Of a stretch of 64,000 nucleotides of DNA, positions 23,276-31,721 are shown one piece after another. How positions within the stretch are numbered: position 1 is the stretch's first letter; each line of letters begins with the position of its first letter. Location of the stretch: NCBI GenBank assembly GCA_964370395.1, contig CAYJIZ010000014.1:7803-71802 (forward strand). Direction: 5' to 3'. This DNA is from JBGUVL01 sp964370395. GTDB taxonomy: Bacteria; Bacillota_I; Bacilli_A; Erysipelotrichales; Erysipelotrichaceae. A model generated the notes under the pieces. It did not search any database, was not told the origin of the DNA, and saw only the letters and a list, made by a program, of their open reading frames with translations. The position numbers and the translations under genes were made by a program.

Positions 23276-24842
23276 ATACAAACATTGCGTATAAGCCAGC
23301 ACCGAAGTAAACGATGATAGCCATAACGATTAAGTAACCAAATGCGTATTTCGCAATTTTTCCTAAGATTTCTCCGTCTTTGCCTTTCAGTGCACATGCT
23401 GCACACCCGATGGCAATACTTTGTGGTGATAGCATTTTACCAGCACTTGTTCCTAAGGAGTTGGCAGCGACCAACCAAAATTCATTGGTCCCAATGGCAC
23501 GAGCTGCCTCTAATTGTACGTTTCCAAATAGGACTTCAGAACTTGTACCACTACCTGTTACAAAGGTACCTAGGGCACCGATGAATGGAGCAGCAAGAGG
23601 ATAGAAGCTACCTAATACACTAACAAAGAAAACAGAGATACTTGATATCATTCCTGAGTAACCCATGATTTTTGCACAAGCTAACACACCTAACATCGTA
23701 AAGATTGTTTTTGACATTTGTACAATTGTATCTTTCATGACTTTGCATAAATCTTTAAATCTACAATCTTGAATGATTCCACCGATGATACCAGACAATA
23801 AGATTAAAACACCTGGTGTATTAATCCATGTGAATGTATAAGGGGCAGCATTTTCACCTTGGTATATGTGTACGGATGATTTGATAGCACTTAATGGTTC
23901 GTTGATGAAAGGAACCAATTTGCTTGTTAGAAGTAAGAAGACAAAGATTAAAATGAAAGGTGACCAAGCGACAAGGGCACTGCGTACCGTGATTGGTTTT
24001 GCATTTTCTTCTTCTATAATTTCCATTTCGTATTCTTGTGGTACACTATGTTTTTTACTATGCGCAGAGGCATAAGCAAAGGTACATGCCAAGGAACATA
24101 CACTAGCGATAATAACTGGTAAATCAGCACCGATAAACTTAGCAGCGATGATTTCAGGAATAACAAAACTTAAACTTGCTACTGTAATAAAAGGAATCAT
24201 TCCTTTTAATCCTTTTTTTCCACCACTTACTAACATGACCATTAAGAATGGTGAAATAAATAGTAATGGTGCAACTTGTAGTGTTTGGGTAAAGGCTAAT
24301 TGCACAGCATCAAGTGATGTGATAGAGGCAAGTGTAGTAGTAGGAATACCAATGCTTCCAAACATCGTAGGACAACCATTGGCAATCAAACAAACAAGGA
24401 TTGCTTTAACAGGATTGAATCCTAATGCATAAAGCATACTGGCAGGAATGGCAATCGCAACACCAAAACCAGCCATACCTTCTAGAAATCCTCCAAAACA
24501 CCAACCGATTAAAATAACTAAGATACGTTTATCGCAACTAACAGAGGTAATCATACGTTTGATAATATCCATAGCTCCTGTATAAACCGTTAAATTATAA
24601 GTGAATACAGCAGCGATAATAACAAGTACAATCGGCCATAAAGCCATTGCAAACCCTTCTAATGCAGCACTTCCTGCATTGAGTATTGGCATATTCCAAA
24701 TTATAATAGCTTCGATAAAAGCGATAATACATGCTCCAGCACTAGCGATGTGGGCTTGTAACTTTAATCCACACAAGGCAATAACAAGCCAAATAATTGG
24801 AAGTAACGCAAGAATAAACATAACAAATATATTGTCAAACAT
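23274..24842 (-). CDS. lctP: L-lactate permease
   Basis: 522 residues from the ATG ending at 24842, with GTGAGGA 8 bases upstream; an in-frame GTG five codons earlier lies within that ribosome site. About 12 or more hydrophobic helices of the LctP family, with GWCFGGFLEGMAGFGVAIAIPA, LIANGCPTMFGSIGIPT and FVTGSGTSSEVLFGNVQ as hallmarks. It moves lactate with protons across the membrane. In a lactate-producing organism it may export the product of ldh or take lactate up. Monocistronic. Confidence 0.94.
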   Translation of the reverse strand: MFDNIFVMFILALLPIIWLVIALCGLKLQAHIASAGACIIAFIEAIIIWNMPILNAGSAALEGFAMALWPIVLVIIAAVFTYNLTVYTGAMDIIKRMITSVSCDKRILVILIGWCFGGFLEGMAGFGVAIAIPASMLYALGFNPVKAILVCLIANGCPTMFGSIGIPTTTLASITSLDAVQLAFTQTLQVAPLLFISPFLMVMLVSGGKKGLKGMIPFITVASLSFVIPEIIAAKFIGADLPVIIASVCSLACTFAYASAHSKKHSVPQEYEMEIIEEENAKPITVRSALVAWSPFILIFVFLLLTSKLVPFINEPLSAIKSSVHIYQGENAAPYTFTWINTPGVLILLSGIIGGIIQDCRFKDLCKVMKDTIVQMSKTIFTMLGVLACAKIMGYSGMISSISVFFVSVLGSFYPLAAPFIGALGTFVTGSGTSSEVLFGNVQLEAARAIGTNEFWLVAANSLGTSAGKMLSPQSIAIGCAACALKGKDGEILGKIAKYAFGYLIVMAIIVYFGAGLYAMFV

Positions 24843-24935
24843 AATGCGATTCCTCACTTTCTTCTTTCAGTGTTCTATTTTAGTACGCTTTTTCATTTCT
24901 GTCCATGGTTTACAAAAATGATATACGCTTACATA

Positions 24936-24966
24936 ATAAAACGGGGGTTACCTATCCCCCGTTTTG
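24936..24966 (-). terminator. Rho-independent terminator of the HAD pseudogene
   Basis: AAAACGGGGG and CCCCCGTTTT form a perfect 10-bp stem around 8 bases, with a T-rich tail on the minus strand; it includes the final stop codon of the broken HAD gene. Confidence 0.8.
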
Positions 24967-25778
24967 TTTAAAATAAAGGTTTCGATGACTTCTGCAACCG
25001 CTCCTTCATTGTTATCACTATGGCATACATACTTACTGATCGCTTTGATTTCTTCGCGTGCATTGGCTACGGCACAACCTAACCCTGCTGCTTCAATCAT
25101 TTGCCAGTCATTTAAGTTATCCCCAATCGCAATGGTATCTTCGATTGCGATATTTAAATAATTAGCAAGATGGCGTAACCCAACTCCTTTGTCGATCCCG
25201 ATACGATTCAACTCTAAATAACGATTGCTTGAAAAGGAAACAGCGATGTTGCCTTCTGTAATGGGTAACAAAGCTTCTTCAAGTTATTGTAAGTAAGGCA
25301 TGTCCACTTTTTGAAAAATCATCTTAATGATTGTTTCGTCTTTTAAATCAGAAATATCATCTGTTTCTAAAAAGATTAAGTGTTCCCCAAACCCACTTAC
25401 CGCTTCGATTTCATCTGCGCTTGCATAATAGAAATGAATGCGATCCTTTAAAAAGATTTCCACACACAATCCTCTTTCTCTACCAAATTGGAACAACTGC
25501 TCACAAAGTGAGAAAGGAATCGGATTTACATCAATGGTTGTATTACTTTTGTTTTCAATAATAATACCACCGTTCGCTAAGATGGAATATTCGCTATCGC
25601 TGTCAATGTCTAAGGTTTCGTATAAATTTCCTAAAAACTTAGGACTGCGTCCACTACATGGAACAATTTTGACACCTAATTCTCTTGCTTTTTTAATAGC
25701 GTTTAAATTTCTTTGGCAAATGCTACGATTGTCATCGTAAAGTGTTTCGTCTAGATCGATTGCGATTAATTTGTACAT
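24948..25778 (-). pseudogene. Cof-type HAD phosphatase, split by an in-frame TAA
   Basis: On the minus strand the frame from ATG (ending at 25778) to 24948 is one continuous Cof/HAD sugar-phosphatase except for a single TAA at 25284-25286. Before it: motif I DLDETLYDD, SGRSPKFLG, and the cap domain ending VDMPYLQ. After it, in the same frame: LEEALLPITEGNIAVSFSSN, then KGVGLRHLANYL and motif IV GDNLNDWQM. Without the stop it would encode about 276 residues, the normal family length. No frameshift is present, so this is one point mutation (for example CAA to TAA), a sequencing error, or readthrough. The upstream fragment lacks the catalytic GDxxND motif and should be inactive. Confidence 0.85.
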
Positions 25779-26003
25779 AGTTATTTCCCCTTTGTATTAT
25801 TATATAGGATATTCGCAAATAAAAAAAGCGAAGAGAGGGATAAAGTTAGGATTTGGTAAGCAAAAAAGGATGTATTTTGTTTATCCCTTTTAATCTTTGT
25901 GTTATAGAAATTAGTAAATGGTAAGGATTTCATAATATTTGCTTTCTTTTTACGAATGCCCTAGGGTATAATGTACATATTGAATTAAAGGAGATTTATT
26001 TAT

Positions 26004-26615
26004 ATGGACCAAAATATTCTTATCGCAATTGTGATCGCGTTAATATTAACAGTTGTTATGTTCGTTGTATCGAAACGATTAAAAGCGAGCAAACAAAACT
26101 TAATGATTTCTTATTTGCAAACTGGAAAGTTTGAAGAGTTTGAAAAACTGACAAATAGCTTTTTGGTAAAGATGCTATTTCCACGTTACAACATTGAATA
26201 CTTAAAATTAAATGCTTCTATCTTAGAAGGTGACGAAGCGAAGATTGAAGAGCAGTTTGATGGCTTATTAAAAGTGAAGAAAAGTAAGGTACAAACAGAA
26301 GACATTACGATGAAAGCATTCAACTATTATGTGGGTGTGGAAAACAAAGAGAGATGCAGTGAGTTGATGGAGACAATTAAGGGTTTTACCAACGAACGCA
26401 TGGTACAAGAAGCAACGATTATGTATGATATTTTCATTTTGAAAAAAGGAAACCACATCGAAGAAGTAAGCAAGATGATGGAAGGTATGCCAGATGCCCA
26501 AAAAGGGGTTAACGAGTACTTATTGGCTGTTCAGTACGAAAATATTGGAGATTTAGAAAATGCGAAAAAGTATGAAATGTTGTCAAAAAAGCATTTAAGT
26601 AAGCCAATGAAATAA
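26004..26615 (+). CDS. Membrane-anchored TPR-like protein
   Basis: 203 residues. One N-terminal helix (ILIAIVIALILTVVMFVVS) followed by basic residues, then a soluble, helical cytosolic part with repeat-like helix pairs (FEEFEKLTNSFLVKML, LAVQYENIGDLENAKKYEMLSKKH) that resemble TPR units. AAAGGAG precedes ATG 26004, and TATAAT at 25967-25972 is a probable -10. It is monocistronic with its own terminator. The specific family is not recognised; the shape suggests a membrane-proximal scaffold. Confidence 0.65.
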   Translation: MDQNILIAIVIALILTVVMFVVSKRLKASKQNLMISYLQTGKFEEFEKLTNSFLVKMLFPRYNIEYLKLNASILEGDEAKIEEQFDGLLKVKKSKVQTEDITMKAFNYYVGVENKERCSELMETIKGFTNERMVQEATIMYDIFILKKGNHIEEVSKMMEGMPDAQKGVNEYLLAVQYENIGDLENAKKYEMLSKKHLSKPMK

Positions 26616-26628
26616 ACAATACATGAAA

Positions 26629-26664
26629 GAATTAGCACATTTTAATAAATGTGTTATTTTTTTT
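26629..26664 (+). terminator. Rho-independent terminator
   Basis: TAGCACATTT and AAATGTGTTA (one G-T pair) form a stem with a 4-base loop, followed by eight T. Confidence 0.75.
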
Positions 26665-26743
26665 GTGAATTTTCCCATATTTGCTTGAAATACAAGTGTA
26701 AAAAAGGTACGATTTTAATGTAAAAAATTTCAAGGAGTAATGT

Positions 26744-27340
26744 ATGAACATAACAATGGGGATAATTGGCTTTCTATTTTGTTACTTATATGATGTCAAT
26801 CAAGTGAAATTACATAAGCAATATTTAAAGGGGAGCTTTTTTATCGGCAGTGCACTTATTTGCATTGCTTCGATTACGATGTTTATTACATCCTTTACTT
26901 ACTTTAACTTTACGATATTAGGGTTCTTGTATTTGTTATTGTATATTATTTTTTTAGGGTTACTTATTTACACTCTTTTTTTTGCGCTGCCCTTTGATCA
27001 GACATACGCACAACAAGAAGTAAATAAGACGTATCGTGATGGTGTGTATGCACTATGTCGCCATCCTGGGTTTTGGTGTATGTTTTTTTTGTATTTGATG
27101 CAAGCGTTCGCTTTTTCAACAAGCGAAGTATGGTGGGCATTCATTATTTTTAATAGTATGAATTTGATTTACATACTACTACAAGATTATTGGAGTTTTC
27201 CTAAGTTATTTGTTGATTATGAACAATATAAAAGAGCTGTACCATTTTTATTAATTAAGAAGAATAATGTTGCCAGATGTTGGCGAACATTAAAAAAAGG
27301 AGACGCTAATGAAACTAGAGGAGAAACTGAAGAAATATAG
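26744..27340 (+). CDS. ICMT/phospholipid-methyltransferase-like membrane protein
   Basis: 198 residues with about five hydrophobic helices. The segment RDGVYALCRHPGFWCMFFLYLM followed 40 residues later by LFVDYEQYKRAVPFLL is the pattern of isoprenylcysteine carboxyl methyltransferase/phospholipid methyltransferase-type proteins: an Arg-His-Pro cofactor motif, then D-Y-x-x-Y-K. The terminal 30 residues are basic and soluble and overlap the next gene by 32 bases, which implies translational coupling. ATG 26744 follows AAGGAG. The methyl-acceptor is unknown; the coupling with a GH3-type acyl-adenylating enzyme suggests action on the same small molecule or lipid. Confidence 0.7.
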   Translation: MNITMGIIGFLFCYLYDVNQVKLHKQYLKGSFFIGSALICIASITMFITSFTYFNFTILGFLYLLLYIIFLGLLIYTLFFALPFDQTYAQQEVNKTYRDGVYALCRHPGFWCMFFLYLMQAFAFSTSEVWWAFIIFNSMNLIYILLQDYWSFPKLFVDYEQYKRAVPFLLIKKNNVARCWRTLKKGDANETRGETEEI

Positions 27341-28955
27341 TAAAGAAGAAATCTGGGTTGAATATTGTGGTTACTTGGATTTGGATATGGATGAATACAT
27401 GCAAATTCAAAAGCGTTTAATGAGTGAACAAATTGAGATGTGGAAAAACAGTGGATTAGGAAAAGCGATTTTAAAGGATAAAGTCGTGAGTGATTTGGCT
27501 TCGTTTCGTAAGCATGTTCCACTTACCACATATGATGACTATGCCGATATTTTATTAAGTAAGAAAGTAGAGATGCTTCCTAGTAAACCATTGTTGTGGA
27601 TTCAAACAACATGGGAAGGGGGAACGCGTCCCATAAAGGTAGCCCCTTATAGTGAAGGGATGTTAGCTACGTTTAAACGTAATGTAGCTGCTTGTTTACT
27701 TCTTTCTACCGCAAAGTCACGTAATGATTTTGATGTAAGTAAAAAAGATAAGATATTATATGGGTTAGCACCGTTGCCTTATGCGACAGGTTTGTTGCCA
27801 CTTGCTCTTGATGAAGAGATTGGTATTTCCTTTTTGCCACCAGTACAAGAAGCGATGCAACTGACTTTTTCGCAACGCAATAAGCTAGGGTTTAAAATGG
27901 GGTTAAACAAAGGAATGGACTATTTCTTTGGTTTGGGTAGTGTTACCTATTATATTAGTAAGAGTTTAGAGAAGATGGCATCTTCAAAAAGCGATAAGAA
28001 AAGCAGTAGTGGTGGTGTTAAGTTAAGCAAGAATGCATACTTGAAAATGGCGCGTGCCAAACTACAATGCCAAAAGGAGCATCGTGAACTGAAACCAAAA
28101 GACTTGTTTCATTTAAAAGGGTTTATGGTTGCAGGAACAGACAATGCTTCCTACAAAGATGATTTGGAAGACTTATGGGGAATTCGTCCGATGGAAATCT
28201 TTGCGGGAACAGAACCGACTTGTGTGGGAAGCGAAGCATGGGATAAAGATGGAATGTACTTTTTTCCAGATGCTTGTTTCTATGAATTTATTCCTTATGA
28301 AGAGATGATGAAATGTCGCATTAATGAAAATTACCAACCGACAACCGTATTAATGGATGAAGTGGAAGAACACAAACGTTATGAACTGGTGATCTCGGTA
28401 TTAAAAGGTGGGGCGTTTATGCGTTATCGCGTTGGGGATGTGTACCAATGTGTCGCACTTGCGAATTATAGTGAAAAAATTAAATTGCCACGTTTTGCTT
28501 ATATTGATCGTGTACCTGATGTCATCGACATTGGGGGATTTACACGTATTACGAAAAATTCGATTGATCGTGTTATCAATTTAGCGAATTTAGAAATTGA
28601 AAATTATGTTGCATGCAAGGAATACAATGAAGAGAAACGGCCATATCTTCATATGTATGTGGAATTAAAGGAAGATAGTACGCTTACGCATGCCATATCG
28701 CATCGTGTGTTAAAAGAACATTTGAGTGTGTACTTTAAGTATGTTGATGCGGATTATGAAGACTTAAAGAAAATATTGGGTGTCGATCCACTTACGATTA
28801 CCATATTACGTAATGGAACCTTCGCTCATTATGAAAAAAGGAAAGGGAAGACACTTTATCAGATTAATCCTGATAAAGTTGATGTGATGTCTTTGTTAGA
28901 AATTCAAAATGAAGATTATCGCAGTAATGAACATGGAGGACTCTGCTATGACTAG
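27309..28955 (+). CDS. GH3-family acyl-adenylate-forming enzyme
   Basis: 548 residues, cytosolic, named after plant GH3 auxin-conjugating enzymes (not glycosidase family GH3). These belong to the ANL superfamily: they adenylate a carboxylate and pass it to an amine or thiol. The three ATP/AMP motifs are present: TTWEGGTRP near residue 98, a central AGTEPT, and YRVGDV in the C-terminal part. Overlaps the upstream ICMT-like gene by 32 bases and the downstream signalling gene by 8, so the three are one unit. Bacterial members are poorly characterised; the substrate here is unknown. Confidence 0.82.
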   Translation: MKLEEKLKKYSKEEIWVEYCGYLDLDMDEYMQIQKRLMSEQIEMWKNSGLGKAILKDKVVSDLASFRKHVPLTTYDDYADILLSKKVEMLPSKPLLWIQTTWEGGTRPIKVAPYSEGMLATFKRNVAACLLLSTAKSRNDFDVSKKDKILYGLAPLPYATGLLPLALDEEIGISFLPPVQEAMQLTFSQRNKLGFKMGLNKGMDYFFGLGSVTYYISKSLEKMASSKSDKKSSSGGVKLSKNAYLKMARAKLQCQKEHRELKPKDLFHLKGFMVAGTDNASYKDDLEDLWGIRPMEIFAGTEPTCVGSEAWDKDGMYFFPDACFYEFIPYEEMMKCRINENYQPTTVLMDEVEEHKRYELVISVLKGGAFMRYRVGDVYQCVALANYSEKIKLPRFAYIDRVPDVIDIGGFTRITKNSIDRVINLANLEIENYVACKEYNEEKRPYLHMYVELKEDSTLTHAISHRVLKEHLSVYFKYVDADYEDLKKILGVDPLTITILRNGTFAHYEKRKGKTLYQINPDKVDVMSLLEIQNEDYRSNEHGGLCYD

Positions 28956-31479
28956 TTTTTCAACTCTTTCCATTATTGCACTACTTTGTTACTTGTTTAT
29001 TTTCCTTGCGATGTTAGCTTCGCAAAAAAATAAAGTAATCAAATCATTTATGCGTGTATTAATCGCAATGATTTTGTGGACAAGTGGAAGTTTCATCATG
29101 CGTATTGAAATGGAACAATTGTTTTCCTTTGGATACCATGTATCGATATTAGGGTTATGCTTAATGCCTTATGCATTCTTTGAATTTTTCACCCAATACT
29201 TATACAATTCCAAAAGCAAAGATTCGTACATATGGTTAATTATTTTTGGTGGCGTTTTCGTTATCAACTATTTTACTGGATTCTTCTTAGCAGAACCACA
29301 TGAAGTTATCGTTGGTGGTAGCATTATGTACGTTTATGATGTTGGAATTGGTGCGTATATTTTATTTGTATTATTTGCGACATATCTGATTTATTCGATT
29401 GTATTATTAGTGAAAGTAATCCAACGTAAAAAAGAGTTGTTGAAAGAATTGGTACCCATCTTTTTGGGAATCGCTTTATTAGTAATTGGGAATGTGGTTG
29501 TTATCTTACCAGTGTTCAAAGGTTTTCCAACGGATATTGTAGCTGGTATCTTCAACGCCTTCTTAATGTTTTATGCACTTTATCGCCGTCGTTTATTCAA
29601 ATTGACTTTGCTTGTATCAAGAGCGAACTGCTATGTTATTGCAGCGGTGATGACCTTTGTCTTCTTCTTTAATGCCTTTGGACCAATTAAAGATAGTGTG
29701 ATGTTAATTCCAGGATTAAGCATTCAACAAGTCGTCATGATTATTTCTGCGGCATTTACGATTGTGACATCACTATTGTACATCGTATTAAAAAGCTTTA
29801 TTGACCATGTGTTTATTAAAGATGAAGTGCGTCAAAATGAAAATTTAAAAGCCTTTTCTTCCAATGTATCCAAAACGTTAAATCGTTCTGAGATCATTGC
29901 GGATGTAGCGACGATGATTAATGATACAATCTCTACCAAACATCTGTACATTTGTTTGGAAGATGAAAAGGGTGATTACACGATGGTGTATGGAAACTCT
30001 TTGTTTACTTCGAATCAAGAAGTGTTCAAAAAGGAAAATCCTATCGTGCAAAAAGCAAAAGAGAGCGAAACGATTTTTACGTATGCTAACTTTAAACGCT
30101 CATTGCGTTTTCGCTCGATGTGGGAAAAAGAAAAAGACCAATTTAAAAAATTGGAAATTGATACGATTGTGCCAATTCGTAATGAATCGTTAGTAGGGAT
30201 GATCTTACTCTCTAGAAAAAGCAATGGTTCGCTTTACCATTACCATGATTTAAACTTCTTAACTTCGATTGCCTCTATTTGTGCCATTGCCTTAAACAAT
30301 GCGAAGATGTATGAGAAAGTGTACATGGAAGCGCGTATCGATGATTTAACAGGATTGCATAATCGAAAGTATTTCTATGAAAAGTTAAATGAGTTATTCT
30401 CGATTTATAAACAAAAAGCGTTAACACTTATTTTAGTAAGTGTTGATGATGTCCGTTTGTACAATCAATTATATGGAAACAAAGAAGGGGACAAAGCGTT
30501 AGTAAGCATTGCCTCTATCATTGCTGACTTTGTGCAGACCCATGGGACCGCAGCGCGTCTTGGGGGGAAAGAGTTTGCTATCTTATTACCGGAATACAAT
30601 ATTATGGAAGCACAGATGATGGCGGAAACGATTCGTGAATCAATTGAAAAGATGAGCCAAGAAGATAGTGACTTCAAACACAAAAGTATTAGTGCTAGTT
30701 TTGGTATTAGTAGTATCCCTTATTTGGCAACGACACAAGATCAATTGATGGACTATGCGAACCATGCCTTGTACCAAGCCAAACGCAGTGGGAAAAACTG
30801 TGTGTATATCTACAATGAAAGCAATCATAAAACGAGCAAAGAAAGCAGTCCGAAGAAAAAAGCATCGGTGTATTCAGAATATGCACCAACGATTTATGCA
30901 TTAACGGCTGCCATTAATACCAAAGACCATTATACCTTTACCCATTCTTCTAATGTTGCATACTATGCAACAGCACTAGGAAGAGCTTGTGGGTTAAATG
31001 AAGATGTGATTGAAATACTTAAAGAGTCAGCCTTGTTGCATGATATTGGAAAGATTGGTATTTCTGAGCATATCTTAAACAAAACAGGACGATTAAGTGA
31101 AGAGGAATTCCAAGTGATGAAATCACATGTGGATGCTTCCATTGGTATTATTCGCCACTTGCCTTCGCTTGATTACTTAATTCCAGCCGTTATTTCGCAT
31201 CATGAGCGATATGATGGAAAAGGATACCCTAGAGGAATTGGAAAAGAAGACATTCCGTTATTAGGACGTATCTTATGTGTTGCGGATTCCTTTGATGCGA
31301 TGACATCATCGCGTTCCTATAAAGAAGCGTATTCACTTGAATTCTCTATGCAAGAGTTAGAGAAAAACAAGGGAACACAATTTGATCCACATTTAGTTGA
31401 TGTTTTCTTATCACTATTAAAAGAAGAACAAATTGCTGTGCAAGGAAACCGTCGTTTACAAGAACAAATCGTATCATAA
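28948..31479 (+). CDS. 7TM-GAF-GGDEF-HD-GYP signalling protein
   Basis: 843 residues. ATG 28948 has GGAGGA 7 bases upstream and overlaps the previous stop; frames further up lack a ribosome site. An N-terminal seven-helix sensor region (about 5-235) is followed by a GAF-like domain (about 270-430), a GGDEF domain and a C-terminal HD-GYP domain with LLHDIGKIG (His698-Asp699) and HHERYDGKGYP. HD-GYP proteins hydrolyse cyclic-di-GMP. The GGDEF signature is GGKEF (from residue 539) and the usual metal site D-x-D-x-F-K is altered (VSVDDVRLYN), so cyclase activity is doubtful and the domain may be an allosteric sensor. Confidence 0.9.
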   Translation: MTSFSTLSIIALLCYLFIFLAMLASQKNKVIKSFMRVLIAMILWTSGSFIMRIEMEQLFSFGYHVSILGLCLMPYAFFEFFTQYLYNSKSKDSYIWLIIFGGVFVINYFTGFFLAEPHEVIVGGSIMYVYDVGIGAYILFVLFATYLIYSIVLLVKVIQRKKELLKELVPIFLGIALLVIGNVVVILPVFKGFPTDIVAGIFNAFLMFYALYRRRLFKLTLLVSRANCYVIAAVMTFVFFFNAFGPIKDSVMLIPGLSIQQVVMIISAAFTIVTSLLYIVLKSFIDHVFIKDEVRQNENLKAFSSNVSKTLNRSEIIADVATMINDTISTKHLYICLEDEKGDYTMVYGNSLFTSNQEVFKKENPIVQKAKESETIFTYANFKRSLRFRSMWEKEKDQFKKLEIDTIVPIRNESLVGMILLSRKSNGSLYHYHDLNFLTSIASICAIALNNAKMYEKVYMEARIDDLTGLHNRKYFYEKLNELFSIYKQKALTLILVSVDDVRLYNQLYGNKEGDKALVSIASIIADFVQTHGTAARLGGKEFAILLPEYNIMEAQMMAETIRESIEKMSQEDSDFKHKSISASFGISSIPYLATTQDQLMDYANHALYQAKRSGKNCVYIYNESNHKTSKESSPKKKASVYSEYAPTIYALTAAINTKDHYTFTHSSNVAYYATALGRACGLNEDVIEILKESALLHDIGKIGISEHILNKTGRLSEEEFQVMKSHVDASIGIIRHLPSLDYLIPAVISHHERYDGKGYPRGIGKEDIPLLGRILCVADSFDAMTSSRSYKEAYSLEFSMQELEKNKGTQFDPHLVDVFLSLLKEEQIAVQGNRRLQEQIVS

Positions 31480-31484
31480 AGTAT

Positions 31485-31517
31485 AGCGCAAGCGACTTCG
31501 TGTCATTTGCGCTTTTT
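31485..31517 (+). terminator. Rho-independent terminator of the GH3/HD-GYP operon
   Basis: AGCGCAA and TTGCGCT form the outer stem, with GAC/GTC inside, followed by TTTTT. Confidence 0.75.
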
Positions 31518-31537
31518 CTTTTGCTTTATTAAGCAAT

Positions 31538-31603
31538 CTTTATACTATCTTAATACGTTAGGCGATATTGTTTACAGCATCTTAAATACTACTTCTCTAT
31601 ACT
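31538..31603 (+). promoter_or_regulatory. kdpFABC control region with KdpE-type boxes
   Basis: Direct repeats CTTTATAC (31538-31545) and CTTAATAC (31549-31556) are spaced 11 bp apart, and a third near-copy CTTAAATAC is at 31581-31589. The probable -10 is TATACT (31598-31603), with no good -35, as for an activator-dependent promoter. The 14-mer ATCTTAATACGTTA recurs in front of kdpD with almost the same distance to its -10. This points to binding by the OmpR-type regulator KdpE. Confidence 0.7.
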
Positions 31604-31631
31604 TGGTATATAGATAAGAGGAGGACGTATT

Positions 31632-31721
31632 ATGAACATTGTACGTATTATTATCGCTGTTATCGCGATTGTATTAGTAATCTATTATGGTTATCTTCTA
31701 ATGAAAGGAGAAAAGCAATAA
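31632..31721 (+). CDS. kdpF: KdpF small subunit
   Basis: A 29-residue single-helix hydrophobic peptide, MNIVRII then AVIAIVLVIYYGYLLMKGEKQ. GAGGAGG precedes ATG 31632, and the stop TAA shares a base with the kdpA ATG (TAATG). Position, size and topology match KdpF, which in characterised systems stabilises the Kdp complex. Confidence 0.85.
   Translation: MNIVRIIIAVIAIVLVIYYGYLLMKGEKQ

Noticed and set aside
25959..25966. CCCTAGGG before the TPR-like gene as a second CsoR operator
   Set aside because: The palindrome is only 8 bp, lacks the flanking ACA/TGT of the site at 14489, and the gene shows no copper link.
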